A stretch of DNA of 64,000 nt from Amaricoccus sp047275745 (GCF_047275745.1 NZ_JBKQWU010000011.1:1-64000), one strand, 5' to 3'; counted from the stretch's first letter, positions 24,446 to 33,334 are shown. Translations and numbers: made by a program. Notes: generated by a model not told the origin, from the sequence alone.

Positions 24446-25663
24446 TCAGAGCAGCTTCTTGAGGTTGACGCCCGGGTCGGCGAGCGCCTGCGGGTCGGGG
24501 GTGGCGCGTCGGGCGATCAGCATCTCGGCGAGGCGGATCTCCTTGGCGACCGCGTTGCCGGGGCCGATGCCCGAGGCCGAGAGGAGCCGGCCGTCAGGGG
24601 CGAGGTGGAAGATCAGGAAGGCCCCGTCCTTGCCCTCGCGCCGCACATGGCTTCCCGCGCCGTCGGCGAGCCCCGCGATCTGCAGCGTCAGGTCGTACTG
24701 GTCCGACCAGAACCACGGCACCGCCGAGACCGTCTCACCCGCGCCCAGCATGTTGCGCGCCGCGAGGCCGCCCTGTTCCTGCGCGCTGCGCCAGCTTTCG
24801 AGCCGCACCCGCCGGCCGTCATAGAGCGGCATCGGCACCGAGCAGCAATCGCCCGCCGCGAAGATGTCCGGGTCGGAGCTTGCCAGCGTCGCATCGACCG
24901 CGACGCCGTTCTCGAGCGCGAGACCCGCTTCCTCCGCGAGTTCGACATTGGGCATCGCGCCGATGCCCACGACGATGAGGTCGGCCGGAACCAGGCTTCC
25001 ATCGGCGAGGACGACGCCCGCCCCCTCGATCCCGGCGACGCGGGCGCCGGTCAGGATGCGCGCGCCCTCGGCGGCGTGACGCTCGTGCAGCACGGCGGCG
25101 ATCTCCTCCGGCACCGCGCGGCTCAGGAGCCGGGGCAAGGCCTCGATCACCGTGACCTCGGCGCCGAGCCTGCGCGCCGAGGCCGCGAGTTCGAGCCCGA
25201 TGAAGCCGCCGCCGATCACCGCGAGCCGCTTGCCCGGACCGAGCGCGGCGCGGATGCGGGCGGCGTCGTCGAGCGTACGCAGCGTGACGACATTCGGAGC
25301 CTCCGCGCCCCGGTCATTCCCTGGAAGCGGCCGGGGCCGCGCGCCGGTCGCGATCAAGAGCCGCTCGTAGGGCAGTTCCGAACCGTCGTCGCAGACGACC
25401 GTCTTGCGCGCCCGGTCGATCGCATGCGCCTTGCGCGACCGGCGGAACGCGATCCCCGCCTCGGCGAGCCGCTCGGCGCCGCCTATCCCCTTCGGAACCG
25501 GCGTCTCGGCGAGGATCGCATCCTTCGAGAGCGGCGGCCGCTCATAGGGATCATGCGCCTCCGCGTCGAGAAGCGTCACAGGCCCCGCGTAGCCCGCCTC
25601 CCGCAACGCCAGCGCCGCCCGCGCCCCGCACTCCCCGGCGCCAACGATCACCATGCCGGTCAT
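24446..25663 (-). CDS. FAD-dependent ferredoxin reductase (MocF/rhodocoxin reductase type)
   Basis: The 405-residue protein contains an FAD-binding Rossmann motif (IVGAGECGARAA, about 6-17), the signature YERPPLSK (about 41-48), ATGARPR (about 106-112), an NAD-binding motif (VIGGGFIGLELAASA, about 151-165) and FAAGDCCSVP (about 271-280), then the reductase C-domain. It should move electrons from NAD(P)H to a [2Fe-2S] ferredoxin. The MocE-like Rieske ferredoxin is just upstream on the same strand, so it is the likely partner. A strong terminator lies between the two genes, so this gene may have its own promoter or depend on read-through. Confidence 0.88.
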   Translation of the reverse strand: MTGMVIVGAGECGARAALALREAGYAGPVTLLDAEAHDPYERPPLSKDAILAETPVPKGIGGAERLAEAGIAFRRSRKAHAIDRARKTVVCDDGSELPYERLLIATGARPRPLPGNDRGAEAPNVVTLRTLDDAARIRAALGPGKRLAVIGGGFIGLELAASARRLGAEVTVIEALPRLLSRAVPEEIAAVLHERHAAEGARILTGARVAGIEGAGVVLADGSLVPADLIVVGIGAMPNVELAEEAGLALENGVAVDATLASSDPDIFAAGDCCSVPMPLYDGRRVRLESWRSAQEQGGLAARNMLGAGETVSAVPWFWSDQYDLTLQIAGLADGAGSHVRREGKDGAFLIFHLAPDGRLLSASGIGPGNAVAKEIRLAEMLIARRATPDPQALADPGVNLKKLL

Positions 25664-25818
25664 GACCGCCTCCCCGACTGGCCGGAAGCGGCGCGGTGGG
25701 ATTGAACTGCGCGGGAACGGAACATGGCTCTCCTCCGGTGGATGCTGTTTCGGGCTTGCCGGGAAATGTGTCAGGAAGACGTTCGGGCATAGATCGGGCC
25801 CGCCAATCGCGGGCTTCG

Positions 25819-25846
25819 AAAAAAAGCCGGGCCCCGCGGGGCCCGG
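25819..25846 (-). terminator. Strong Rho-independent terminator after the MocDE-like genes
   Basis: The perfect palindrome CCGGGCCCCGCGGGGCCCGG (25827-25846) is followed on the minus strand by a run of seven T. It lies 40 bp past the MocE-like stop and upstream of the reductase gene. Confidence 0.9.
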
Positions 25847-25885
25847 AGGTGGAGGTTAGAATGGTGGGTGACGGGTGACGGACGG

Positions 25886-26212
25886 TCAGCCGATCCGGAT
25901 CCGGACCTCGCCATCGACCACCTCGGCCGGGTAGGTCCGGAGATCCTTGCAGGCGGGAAGCCTGATCGCTTCCCCGCTGCGGTAGTCGAAGGCCCCGGAA
26001 TGATTCGGGCATTCGACCTCGTAGTCCATCACCAACCCGTCGGCGAGGTGGATCGCCTCGTGGGTGCAGAGGCCGTCCGTGCACCAGACACTGTCATCGG
26101 GGGCGCGGTAGAGGGCGAAGGTCTTGGTGCCGTGGTCGAAGCGCAGGGCGCCTTCCTGTTCGATATCGTCGAGCTGACAGGCGGTGATCCAGGTCATGGC
26201 GGCGACGGTCAT
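25886..26212 (-). CDS. MocE-like Rieske [2Fe-2S] ferredoxin
   Basis: The 108-residue protein has one Rieske motif, C49-T-H51 and C68-P-N-H71, separated by 16 residues, which binds a [2Fe-2S] cluster by two Cys and two His. It has no membrane anchor, so it is a soluble electron carrier rather than a bc1-type subunit. ATG 26212 overlaps the stop of the oxygenase gene by ATGA, so the two proteins are made in step. It most likely feeds electrons from the nearby FAD reductase to the di-iron oxygenase. Confidence 0.9.
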   Translation of the reverse strand: MTVAAMTWITACQLDDIEQEGALRFDHGTKTFALYRAPDDSVWCTDGLCTHEAIHLADGLVMDYEVECPNHSGAFDYRSGEAIRLPACKDLRTYPAEVVDGEVRIRIG

Positions 26213-27255
26213 TGCGCGGCCTCCTTGGTCGGATTGGCGGCTGCCTTGCGGGCCTGGGCCTCGGCGATCTTCGCCTTGCGCTGCCGGAACCGCTCCTGCA
26301 TCCGCGCGTCGCCTTCCTTGGAGCCGTCGTGCCAGGTGCCGAACCACTTGTCGAGCGGGATCAGGGCGTCGCCGTAGTTCACCTCGAAGTACTTGTGGTG
26401 CAGGTAGTGGGCATAGGCGTGGCTGTCGAAGGACTTGTCATCGCCGACTTCCACCTTGTCGAAGCCGACATGGCCCGGGATCGCGCCGAAGGCGGCGTAG
26501 TTCAGCTGGTAGAGCGCGATGATCGGGTTCGACGGGATGATGAGGTGGTAGAACATCGTCGAGAAGTAGAGCAGGTGCTCGATCGGATGCATCGAGAGCG
26601 AGGACCAGGGCGACGGGTTGATCGAGTTGTGGTGAACCGAATGCACCCACTTGTAGAGGAACGGCGTGTGGATCAGCCGGTGGATGCAGAAGAAGTGGAA
26701 CTCATGGATGATCGGCACGGCGAGCGCGAGGGCGGCGAGATAGACCGGATGATCGGCGAAGCTCAGCCAGGGGGCATAGCCGTTGGCGAAGGCCCAGAGC
26801 ACGATCACCTCGATCGCGGTCCAGATCGTCACACCCGAGAGGAAGGTGCGCAGGATATTGTCGAAGTTCTGGCTCTGGAACCAGAAGACGCTGTTCTTCG
26901 ACTCGGAGGGGAATTTCCCGTTGTACTTGAACCGGTTCTCCTGCCGCTTCAGCACGTAGAGATGAAGCTCGAAGGCCCCGAAGAAGAGGAAGGTCAGGAC
27001 CGCGTTCACCGCGTAGAGCCAGAAGGCCCAGCCGAAGGAGAGCGTCTGCATCGTCTCGACGGAGGGGATGATCCAGGCCCAGTAGGCGACCGCCGAGATC
27101 GCGAAGATGATGTTCCACGGGAAGAAGTAGTGCGGAATCCACTTCAGGAAGGCCTTGAAGTCGAAGGGCAGCTGGAACACCGGCGCGAGCGTCAGCGGCT
27201 CGTTCGGGGCCCAGTCGCCGCGCTTGTTTCTCTTTCCGTACTGCAGGTCGTCCAT
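26209..27255 (-). CDS. MocD-like membrane di-iron oxygenase (fatty acid hydroxylase/sterol desaturase superfamily)
   Basis: The 348-residue membrane protein has the eight-His pattern of the superfamily: H184-x2-H187-x4-H192-x3-H196 (HEFHFFCIHRLIH), HSVHH (205-209) and HYLHH (about 283-287). Several hydrophobic segments (about 46-66, 72-95, 143-160, 172-185) surround them. Such enzymes hydroxylate or oxidatively demethylate hydrophobic or small substrates using O2 and electrons from a ferredoxin. Similarity in gene order (oxygenase, Rieske ferredoxin, FAD reductase) to mocD/mocE/mocF of rhizopine catabolism suggests the name, but the substrate here is unknown. A LacI regulator lies upstream on the same strand. 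Confidence 0.88.
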   Translation of the reverse strand: MDDLQYGKRNKRGDWAPNEPLTLAPVFQLPFDFKAFLKWIPHYFFPWNIIFAISAVAYWAWIIPSVETMQTLSFGWAFWLYAVNAVLTFLFFGAFELHLYVLKRQENRFKYNGKFPSESKNSVFWFQSQNFDNILRTFLSGVTIWTAIEVIVLWAFANGYAPWLSFADHPVYLAALALAVPIIHEFHFFCIHRLIHTPFLYKWVHSVHHNSINPSPWSSLSMHPIEHLLYFSTMFYHLIIPSNPIIALYQLNYAAFGAIPGHVGFDKVEVGDDKSFDSHAYAHYLHHKYFEVNYGDALIPLDKWFGTWHDGSKEGDARMQERFRQRKAKIAEAQARKAAANPTKEAAQ

Positions 27256-27451
27256 GGCGTTCTCCTCCGCGCCGGGTGGAGAAGACTAGGCGTCCGCCGC
27301 CGGCGCGGGATCATCCCCCGCCGGTTGAGCTCCCATCCGAGGTTTCCGCCGGCCAGTCTCCTCGCCGTCCGGACAACCCAGGGGGGCGTCACCTCCCGTC
27401 TTCGTTGCCAGCCATTGATACGCGTCCGAGCCCCGCGAATCCACGAGTCCC

Positions 27452-27469
27452 TTGATCAGATCTGATCAA
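27452..27469. promoter_or_regulatory. 18-bp perfect palindrome at the end of the LacI gene
   Basis: TTGATCAGATCTGATCAA is a perfect palindrome. It overlaps the stop codon of the LacI gene and lies about 200 bp upstream of the MocD-like start. The size and symmetry suit a dimeric repressor. The adjacent LacI protein is the natural candidate, controlling the oxygenase operon. It could instead be a weak stem-loop ending the lacI transcript. It has no T-tract. Confidence 0.45.
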
Positions 27470-28569
27470 AGGCTCTCGGCGGTCACCGTCACGAAACGGA
27501 TGGGTCGCGTGTCCGGCTCCATGTCGAGGAGCCCGATTCGACGCAGCATGAGGTCGAGCGCGCGGCGGGCCTGCGCCTCGGGTGCCTGATCGAGCACCAC
27601 GTCGACATATCCCTCGCGCAGCGCCGGTTCCGTCGCCTCGCTGAGTTCATGCCCGACGACGAAAAGCTCGCGCCCGCGCGGATGCCGCCTCAGCGCCTCG
27701 ACGAGCCCGGTATTGGCGCCCCCGGCGTTGTAGAGCCCGACGAGATCCGGCCAGAGGTTGAAGGCCTCGAACAGCCGGTCGCCCGCGAGCCGCCGGTCGT
27801 CATGCGAGAAGCCGATCCAGCGGAACACGAGCCCCTCCGGCGCATGCGCCGCCATGTAGTCGGCGAAGCCCCGCATCCGCGCCCGGTGCACCTCGTAGAT
27901 ATGGTGCGAGATCGCGATCACCGTTCCCGGCCGCCGCTCCATCCGGGCGATGAACATCGCGGCGCTCCGCCCGGCCGCGTAATTGTCGATGGCGATGAGT
28001 TCGCCGATCCTCTCGTGCGCGCGCGTCACGACATGCACGATCGGCATGCCGGGAGGGAGACCGGCGACGGCCGCCCGGATGCTCGGATGGTCGGGCACGG
28101 CGAGGATCATGCCCGCGCGACGCTGCTCCCGCGAGGCGATCCGCTTCGCGATGCTCTCGGGATCGGCCTCCTTCAGAAAGGTCCGATGCACGCGCACCGT
28201 CGGATCGAGCGTCGCCGCGATCCGCTCGAAGGCGCGCGAGAGGCGGTGGTAGAAATCCGTCTCCGGCCGCACCAGCAGCACCTCTACCCTGAGAAGGCCC
28301 CGGTGCACCTCCGGCAGCCGCCGGGGATAGTCGAGCGCGCGCGCCGCGGCGACGACCTTCTCGACCGTCGGGGGCCTGACGCCGCCCCGGCCGTTCAGCA
28401 CGCGCTCCACCGTCGCGGTGCTCACCCCGGCATGGCGTGCGATGTCGCTGAAGGTCGGCCTGGTCAAGATATTCGCTCCCGCTCCCCCGATCGCCATTAG
28501 AGCCGAGCGGCGCCGTGACGGAAAGGGAGCGGGATCGGACAGGTCGAAGAATTTCGTTGCCCGAATCAT
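27466..28569 (-). CDS. LacI-family transcriptional regulator
   Basis: The 367-residue protein has a LacI-type helix-turn-helix (TFSDIARHAGVSTATVERVL, about 39-58) and a sugar-binding-protein-like effector domain with VHVVTRAHE, IAIDNYAAGRSAAMFI and VGLYNAGGANTGLVEAL. ATG 28569 gives a long N-terminal lead of 38 residues. MAIGGAG at 28497 is an alternative start closer to the HTH. It is divergent from the riboswitch-controlled oxidoreductase and reads toward the oxygenase operon. It probably regulates one of these, in response to a sugar-like or inositol-like ligand. Confidence 0.88.
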   Translation of the reverse strand: MIRATKFFDLSDPAPFPSRRRSALMAIGGAGANILTRPTFSDIARHAGVSTATVERVLNGRGGVRPPTVEKVVAAARALDYPRRLPEVHRGLLRVEVLLVRPETDFYHRLSRAFERIAATLDPTVRVHRTFLKEADPESIAKRIASREQRRAGMILAVPDHPSIRAAVAGLPPGMPIVHVVTRAHERIGELIAIDNYAAGRSAAMFIARMERRPGTVIAISHHIYEVHRARMRGFADYMAAHAPEGLVFRWIGFSHDDRRLAGDRLFEAFNLWPDLVGLYNAGGANTGLVEALRRHPRGRELFVVGHELSEATEPALREGYVDVVLDQAPEAQARRALDLMLRRIGLLDMEPDTRPIRFVTVTAESL

Positions 28570-28602
28570 CGAGTTTGGGCATAAGCAATCTCACATCACG
28601 TC

Positions 28603-28813
28603 ACGCCGGGAGAAGGCGGGGAGACCCGCCGCCGAAGGAGCAACCGCCCCGGAAACTCTCAGGTCCAAGGACCGGCGTTGGCGAAACACTCCGGAAAGCG
28701 GCCCGAAAGGCCCACCGAAGGAGAAAACCCGAGGGTCCGAGACCCGAAGGTGAAACTCTCAGGTCCAAGGCACGGAGGGGGCACCGCGGCGAGGACGCCG
28801 CAGTCTTGGAGTG
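28603..28813 (+). ncRNA. Tandem glycine riboswitch
   Basis: Two aptamer-like segments follow each other. The first has GCCGAAGGAGCAA (28630-28642), GGAAACTCTCAGGTCCAAGG (28651-28670) and ACACTCCGGAAAG (28686-28698). The second has CACCGAAGGAGAAAA (28712-28726), GAAACTCTCAGGTCCAAGG (28752-28770) and CACGGAGGGGGCA. These are the conserved blocks of the gcvT-type glycine riboswitch. In known tandem switches, glycine binding turns on the downstream gene. The coding sequence starts within 10 nt of the end, and the Shine-Dalgarno GGAG (28808-28811) lies at the 3-prime edge of aptamer two, so control of translation or of a very short expression platform is likely. Confidence 0.93.
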
Positions 28814-28819
28814 TGACTC

Positions 28820-30070
28820 ATGACCCGTATCGCTGTCATCGGTGCCGGTGTGACCGGCCTCACCACCGCCTATGAACTTCTCGACCGCGGTTTCGAGGTG
28901 ACGGTCTTCGACCGCCACCGCTACGCCGCGATGGAGACGAGCTTCGCCAACGGCGGCCAGCTCTCCGCCTCCAACGCCGAGACCTGGACCCAGTGGGGCA
29001 CGGTGCTGAAGGGGCTGAAGTGGATGCTTTCGGCCGACGCGCCGCTCCTCGTGAACCCGGCGCCGACGATCCACAAGATCCGCTGGATGATGGAGTTCCT
29101 GTCGAACATCCCGTCCTACAAGTCGAACACGGTCGAGACCGTGAAGCTCGCCATCGCGGCGCGGAACGTGCTCTTCGAAATGGCCGAGCGTGAGGGGATC
29201 GACTTCGACCTGGAACGGCGCGGCATCCTGCACTTCTACTCCAAGGAGAAGGACTTCAAGCACGCGCGCATGGTGAACGGCCTGCTGAAGCAGGGCGGAC
29301 TCGACCGCCGCGAGGTGACGCCCGGCGAGATGCGCGATCTCGAGCCGGCGCTGCACGGCGACTTCGTGGGCGGCTTCGTCACCGAGAGCGACAGCTCGGG
29401 CGACATCCACAAGTTCACCGTCGGGCTGTCTCGCGCCTGCGAGCGTCGCGGGGCCGACATGCGGTTCGGAACCGAAGTGAACGACGTGACGACGATCGAG
29501 GGCGGCGTACGCGTGGTGACGCCGCTGACGAGCGAGACCTTCGACGGCGTCGTCGTCGCGGCCGGCGTTCGCAGCCGGTCCCTGGCGAAGGCGCTCGGCG
29601 ACCGGGTGAACATCTATCCGGTGAAGGGCTACTCGATCACCGTGCAGCTTCCGGACGCGGAAAGCCAGGCCGCCGCGCCCTGGATCAGCCTGCTGGACGA
29701 CCGGGCGAAGATCGTGGCGAGCCGCTTCGGTGCGGATCGTTTCCGCATCGCCGGCACCGCCGAATTCAACGGCGCCAACAAGGACATCCGCGCCGACCGG
29801 ATCCAGCCGCTGGTGGAATGGTGCCAGAAGCATTTCCCCGGCGTCTCCACCGAGCAGGTGGTGCCCTGGGCGGGCCTGCGCCCGATGACCCCCTCGATGC
29901 TGCCCCGTGTCGGCCGCGGCAAGGCGAAGGGTGTCTTCTACAACACCGGCCACGGCCATCTCGGCTGGACGCTGTCCGCTGCGACGGCGCGGCTGGTGGC
30001 GGAGAGCGTCGCAGCCGAGTTCGCGCCTCGCGTCGTCCGCGGTCAAGCCCCGGCTTCGGCGGCGGCGTAA
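28820..30070 (+). CDS. dadA: D-amino-acid dehydrogenase/glycine oxidase-like FAD oxidoreductase
   Basis: The 416-residue protein is a DAO-family (PF01266) flavoprotein. It has the FAD motif VIGAGVTGLTTAYELLDRG (6-24), the DadA-type ETSFANGGQLSASNAETW (about 38-55), VVVAAGVRS (about 249-257), YPVKGYSI and the C-terminal GLRPMTPSMLP with NTGHGHLGWTLSAATA. DadA enzymes oxidise D-amino acids or glycine to the 2-oxo acid and ammonia and pass electrons to the respiratory chain. The tandem glycine riboswitch right upstream suggests that glycine, or an amino acid that yields glycine, is the physiological substrate here. The gene stands alone on the plus strand. The symbol reflects the family rather than a proven substrate. 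Confidence 0.85.
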   Translation: MTRIAVIGAGVTGLTTAYELLDRGFEVTVFDRHRYAAMETSFANGGQLSASNAETWTQWGTVLKGLKWMLSADAPLLVNPAPTIHKIRWMMEFLSNIPSYKSNTVETVKLAIAARNVLFEMAEREGIDFDLERRGILHFYSKEKDFKHARMVNGLLKQGGLDRREVTPGEMRDLEPALHGDFVGGFVTESDSSGDIHKFTVGLSRACERRGADMRFGTEVNDVTTIEGGVRVVTPLTSETFDGVVVAAGVRSRSLAKALGDRVNIYPVKGYSITVQLPDAESQAAAPWISLLDDRAKIVASRFGADRFRIAGTAEFNGANKDIRADRIQPLVEWCQKHFPGVSTEQVVPWAGLRPMTPSMLPRVGRGKAKGVFYNTGHGHLGWTLSAATARLVAESVAAEFAPRVVRGQAPASAAA

Positions 30071-30107
30071 GGCCCGGACCCGCGGAGGACCGGCGCGCCC
30101 CGGCGCG

Positions 30108-31124
30108 TCAGTCCTTCGCGATCTCCATCGAGAGTCGCTGGAAATAGGGTGCCTCGGGCGTGACGACGATGCTCGGCCAGTCCGGGTGATGCATCGAATC
30201 GGGGAAGTGCTGCGCCTCGAAACAGAGGCCGGCGTAGGGGCGGTAGACCTCTCCCCCATGCCCCGGCGCCGAGACGGTCATCGTCGGCGCATTGAAGATC
30301 TGCAGTCCCGGCTGGTCGCTGAAGACGCGGATCAGCAGGTTCGTGCGCGGGCAGCGCGCCCAGGCCGCCGGCGTGCTCTGGTCCCGGCCCGGGCGGAGCA
30401 CGTAGTTGATGTCGATCCCCTTCCGGTCGGGGTCGCTCGCCTCGATCTCGCGCGGTTCGCGGAAGTCGTAATGCGTGCCGTCGACCGGGACGATTTCGCC
30501 CGTGGGAATGCTTTCCTCGTCGAGAAGCGTCACCTCGCCGCCATCGACGAAGAGGGTGTGGTCGCGCACGCCGCCGCCGCCGCCGAGGTTGTAATAGGTG
30601 TGGCTCGCGAGATTGACCGGCGTCGGCCGGTCCGGCTGGCCGCGCATCTCGCAGGTCAGCATCGGGCCGTCGAGCCGGTAGGTCACGGTGAAATCGACCG
30701 CGCCGGGATAGCCCTCCTCGCCGTCCGGGCTCGCATAGCTCAGCGTCACCGCCTCCGCCGCGCTGTCGGGCTCCATCGCCCAGTTCCGTCTGCCGAGACC
30801 GGTCTCGCCGCCGTGGATGTGGTGCTGCTTCCGTGGCCCGTGGTTCGGGGTAAGCTCCCAGGTCCGGCCCTCGAAATCGAAGCGCGCGTCCTTCGTGCGG
30901 TTCGCGATCCGTCCGACGATCGCCCCGTGCGAGCGCGATGCGGTCAGGTAGCTTTCCATATCCGGGAAGCCCAGCACCATCGGCAGGCTGCCGTTCGGTC
31001 CATCCACCCGCCAATCCCGCATGACGCAGCCGAAGCTCAGGATCGTCACCGCCGCGTCGGCCGATTCGAGCGTGACCGCGTCCACGCTTCGCCCGTCGAG
31101 TTCCCCGAAACGCGTCTTCCTCAT
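30108..31124 (-). CDS. Aldose 1-epimerase (galactose mutarotase family)
   Basis: The 338-residue enzyme starts at ATG 31124, behind GGGAGGGCGGCGGC. The frame is open upstream but not family-like. Family motifs are present: GRIANRTKDARFDF (about 69-82), HIHGGETGLGRRNW (about 102-115, catalytic His), NLASHTYYNLGG (about 170-181) and CFEAQHFPDSMHHPDWPS (about 299-316, catalytic Glu). It interconverts alpha and beta anomers of aldoses, usually glucose or galactose, in the cytoplasm. It converges with the DadA-like gene. No sugar transporter is next to it. Confidence 0.92.
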   Translation of the reverse strand: MRKTRFGELDGRSVDAVTLESADAAVTILSFGCVMRDWRVDGPNGSLPMVLGFPDMESYLTASRSHGAIVGRIANRTKDARFDFEGRTWELTPNHGPRKQHHIHGGETGLGRRNWAMEPDSAAEAVTLSYASPDGEEGYPGAVDFTVTYRLDGPMLTCEMRGQPDRPTPVNLASHTYYNLGGGGGVRDHTLFVDGGEVTLLDEESIPTGEIVPVDGTHYDFREPREIEASDPDRKGIDINYVLRPGRDQSTPAAWARCPRTNLLIRVFSDQPGLQIFNAPTMTVSAPGHGGEVYRPYAGLCFEAQHFPDSMHHPDWPSIVVTPEAPYFQRLSMEIAKD

Positions 31125-31361
31125 GCCGCCGCCCTCCCGATCTGCGAGATCTTCTCGATCAGTTTCGTTGAAACACGAACCCCTTCGCGCGCCGCCTGTT
31201 CCCGCGCCGCGAGCCGCCGGGTGCCGGGCATCAGGGCCGCCGGCCTCGTCATGGAGCGCCGCGAGCGCGGACGATGCGCGATGCGAAGGCGCCACCCGAA
31301 TGCCCCGCCCGGGAGCGCCGGCGCGTCGATCACGATCAGGCCGCCGAAGGCACCGCCCGCC

Positions 31362-31829
31362 TCAGCGGAAGGCTTCCTTCAGGCAGGCACCCGCCTTGGC
31401 GAAGTCCATCTGGCCGGTATGGCGCGCCTTGAGATGGGCCATCACGCGGCCCATGTCGCGGACGGAGCTCGCCCCCGTCTCCACGATCGCGCTGGCGACG
31501 GCGCGCTGGACCTCGGCCTCGCTCAGCTGCTTCGGCAGATAGGTCTGGATCACCGCGATTTCGGCGCGTTCCTGCGCCGCGAGTTCGGGTCGTCCGCCCT
31601 CCTCGTAGCTCCTGGCGCTGTCGCGGCGCTGCTTGATCATGCGCGTGAGGATGGCGCGGATCTCGGATTCCGTCACCCCCTCGCAGCCCGCCTCCTCGCA
31701 CTCGGCGGCGCGCGCGTCGATGTCGCGGTCCTTGATCGCCGCGCAGATCAGGCGAAGCGTCGAGACACGGACCATGTCCTTCGACTTCATCGCCTCCTTG
31801 AGATCGCTTGAAAGCCTCGTGCGAAGCAT
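31362..31829 (-). CDS. GatB/YqeY domain-containing protein
   Basis: The 155-residue protein is a stand-alone YqeY protein. MLRTRLSSDLKEAMKSKDMVRVSTLRLI at the N-terminus, MIKQRRDSARSYEEGGRPELAAQE in the middle (about 72-95) and IQTYLPKQLSE (about 101-111) are typical. The family resembles the tail of the GatB subunit of the tRNA-dependent amidotransferase, but its role is not established. ATG 31829 was chosen. The frame extends 27 codons upstream without family similarity. Position divergent to carA, 189 bp away, is usual in Rhodobacterales. Confidence 0.9.
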   Translation of the reverse strand: MLRTRLSSDLKEAMKSKDMVRVSTLRLICAAIKDRDIDARAAECEEAGCEGVTESEIRAILTRMIKQRRDSARSYEEGGRPELAAQERAEIAVIQTYLPKQLSEAEVQRAVASAIVETGASSVRDMGRVMAHLKARHTGQMDFAKAGACLKEAFR

Positions 31830-32018
31830 CCCACACCTTGCTGTCTCTGACGGCCCAGGGCCGCGTAAACAGCCCTCATACTCCTTCGCGAGATGAGACG
31901 CAAGCGTCATGAAATCCCGTAACCTATTGATTTATAACGGATTGCCTCGGCCCGGGATCGGGTTGACCCCGAAATGCCGGCGGCGTAGGGTGCGCGCGAC
32001 CCCGACCAGGATTCGATC

Positions 32019-33206
32019 ATGACCGAACGTGCCGCCCCTTCCGACCAGGCGCTGGCCGCCGCGCCCGACAGCGCGCTGCGGGCGACCGCCTGCATCGTGC
32101 TCGCCGACGGGCAGGTCTTCTACGGCAAGGGCTTCGGCGCGATCGGGACGGCGGTGGCGGAGCTCTGCTTCAACACCGCGATGACCGGTTATCAGGAGAT
32201 CATGACCGACCCCTCCTACGCCGGGCAGATCGTGACCTTCACATTTCCCCATGTCGGCAATGTCGGCGTCAACATCGACGACGACGAGACCGGAGAGCCG
32301 GTCGCGGCGGGCATGGTGGTCAAGTGGGACCCGACCGAGCCGTCGAACTGGCGCGCGACCGGCGACCTGCCCGATTGGCTGGCGCGCCGGGGCCGGATCG
32401 GCGTCGGCGGGATCGACACGCGCCGCCTCACCCGGGCGATCCGGCTGCAGGGGGCGCCGCATGTGACGATCGCCCATGACCCGGCCGGCGAATTCGACCT
32501 CGACGCGCTGGTGGCGAGCGCCCGCGCCTTCCCCGGTCTCACCGGAATGGACCTCGCGCGCGAGGTGACCTGCGCGCAGAGCTACCGTTGGGACGAGATG
32601 CGCTGGGCCTGGCCCGAGGGCTACAGGCGGCGCGAGGCGGCGGGCCGCCGGGTGGTCGCGATCGACTATGGTGCGAAGCGCAACATCCTGCGCTGCCTCG
32701 CCTCGGCGGGCTGCGACGTGACCGTGCTGCCCGCGACGGCGACGGCGGCCGATGTGCTCGAACACGAGCCGGAAGGCCTCTTTCTCTCGAACGGTCCGGG
32801 CGATCCGGCGGCGACCGGCGTCTATGCCGTGCCGATGATCCAGGAAGTTCTGGCGAAATCCGACATCCCGGTCTTCGGGATCTGCCTCGGCCACCAGATG
32901 CTCGCGCTGGCGCTTGGCGCGCGGACCATCAAGATGAACCACGGCCATCACGGGGCGAACCATCCGGTGAAGGAGATTTCGACCGGCAAGGTCGAGATCA
33001 CCTCGATGAACCACGGCTTCACCGTCGACGGCCAGACGCTGCCGGAGGGCGTCGTCGAGACCCATATCTCGCTCTTCGATGGCTCCAACTGCGGGATCGC
33101 CACGACGGACGGCCGCGTCTTCTCGGTGCAGCACCATCCGGAAGCGAGCCCCGGGCCGCAGGACAGCTTCTATCTCTTCGAGCGTTTCGTCGCCTCGATG
33201 CGATGA
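32019..33206 (+). CDS. carA: Carbamoyl-phosphate synthase small subunit
   Basis: The 395-residue subunit releases ammonia from glutamine for carbamoyl phosphate synthesis (arginine and pyrimidines). The N-terminal CPSase_sm domain shows TAMTGYQEIMTDPSYAGQI (about 54-72) and the class I glutamine amidotransferase domain has LSNGPGDP (about 257-264), the nucleophile Cys289 in FGICLGHQM, TSMNHGF, and the catalytic His-Glu in QHHPEASPGP near the end. Length is normal. The carB gene is not in this window. Confidence 0.96.
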   Translation: MTERAAPSDQALAAAPDSALRATACIVLADGQVFYGKGFGAIGTAVAELCFNTAMTGYQEIMTDPSYAGQIVTFTFPHVGNVGVNIDDDETGEPVAAGMVVKWDPTEPSNWRATGDLPDWLARRGRIGVGGIDTRRLTRAIRLQGAPHVTIAHDPAGEFDLDALVASARAFPGLTGMDLAREVTCAQSYRWDEMRWAWPEGYRRREAAGRRVVAIDYGAKRNILRCLASAGCDVTVLPATATAADVLEHEPEGLFLSNGPGDPAATGVYAVPMIQEVLAKSDIPVFGICLGHQMLALALGARTIKMNHGHHGANHPVKEISTGKVEITSMNHGFTVDGQTLPEGVVETHISLFDGSNCGIATTDGRVFSVQHHPEASPGPQDSFYLFERFVASMR

Positions 33207-33334
33207 GCCCCGCGGTGTGACGCGGCCCTGATGGGGCGCGCGCGGCGTGGTCGGCGTCCCGAAACCTCGCTCTTAGCCGGATCTTTACGCGCGATCGGCC
33301 ACTCTGGCGCCCTCCGCGTCAGTCCAGTTCGATC

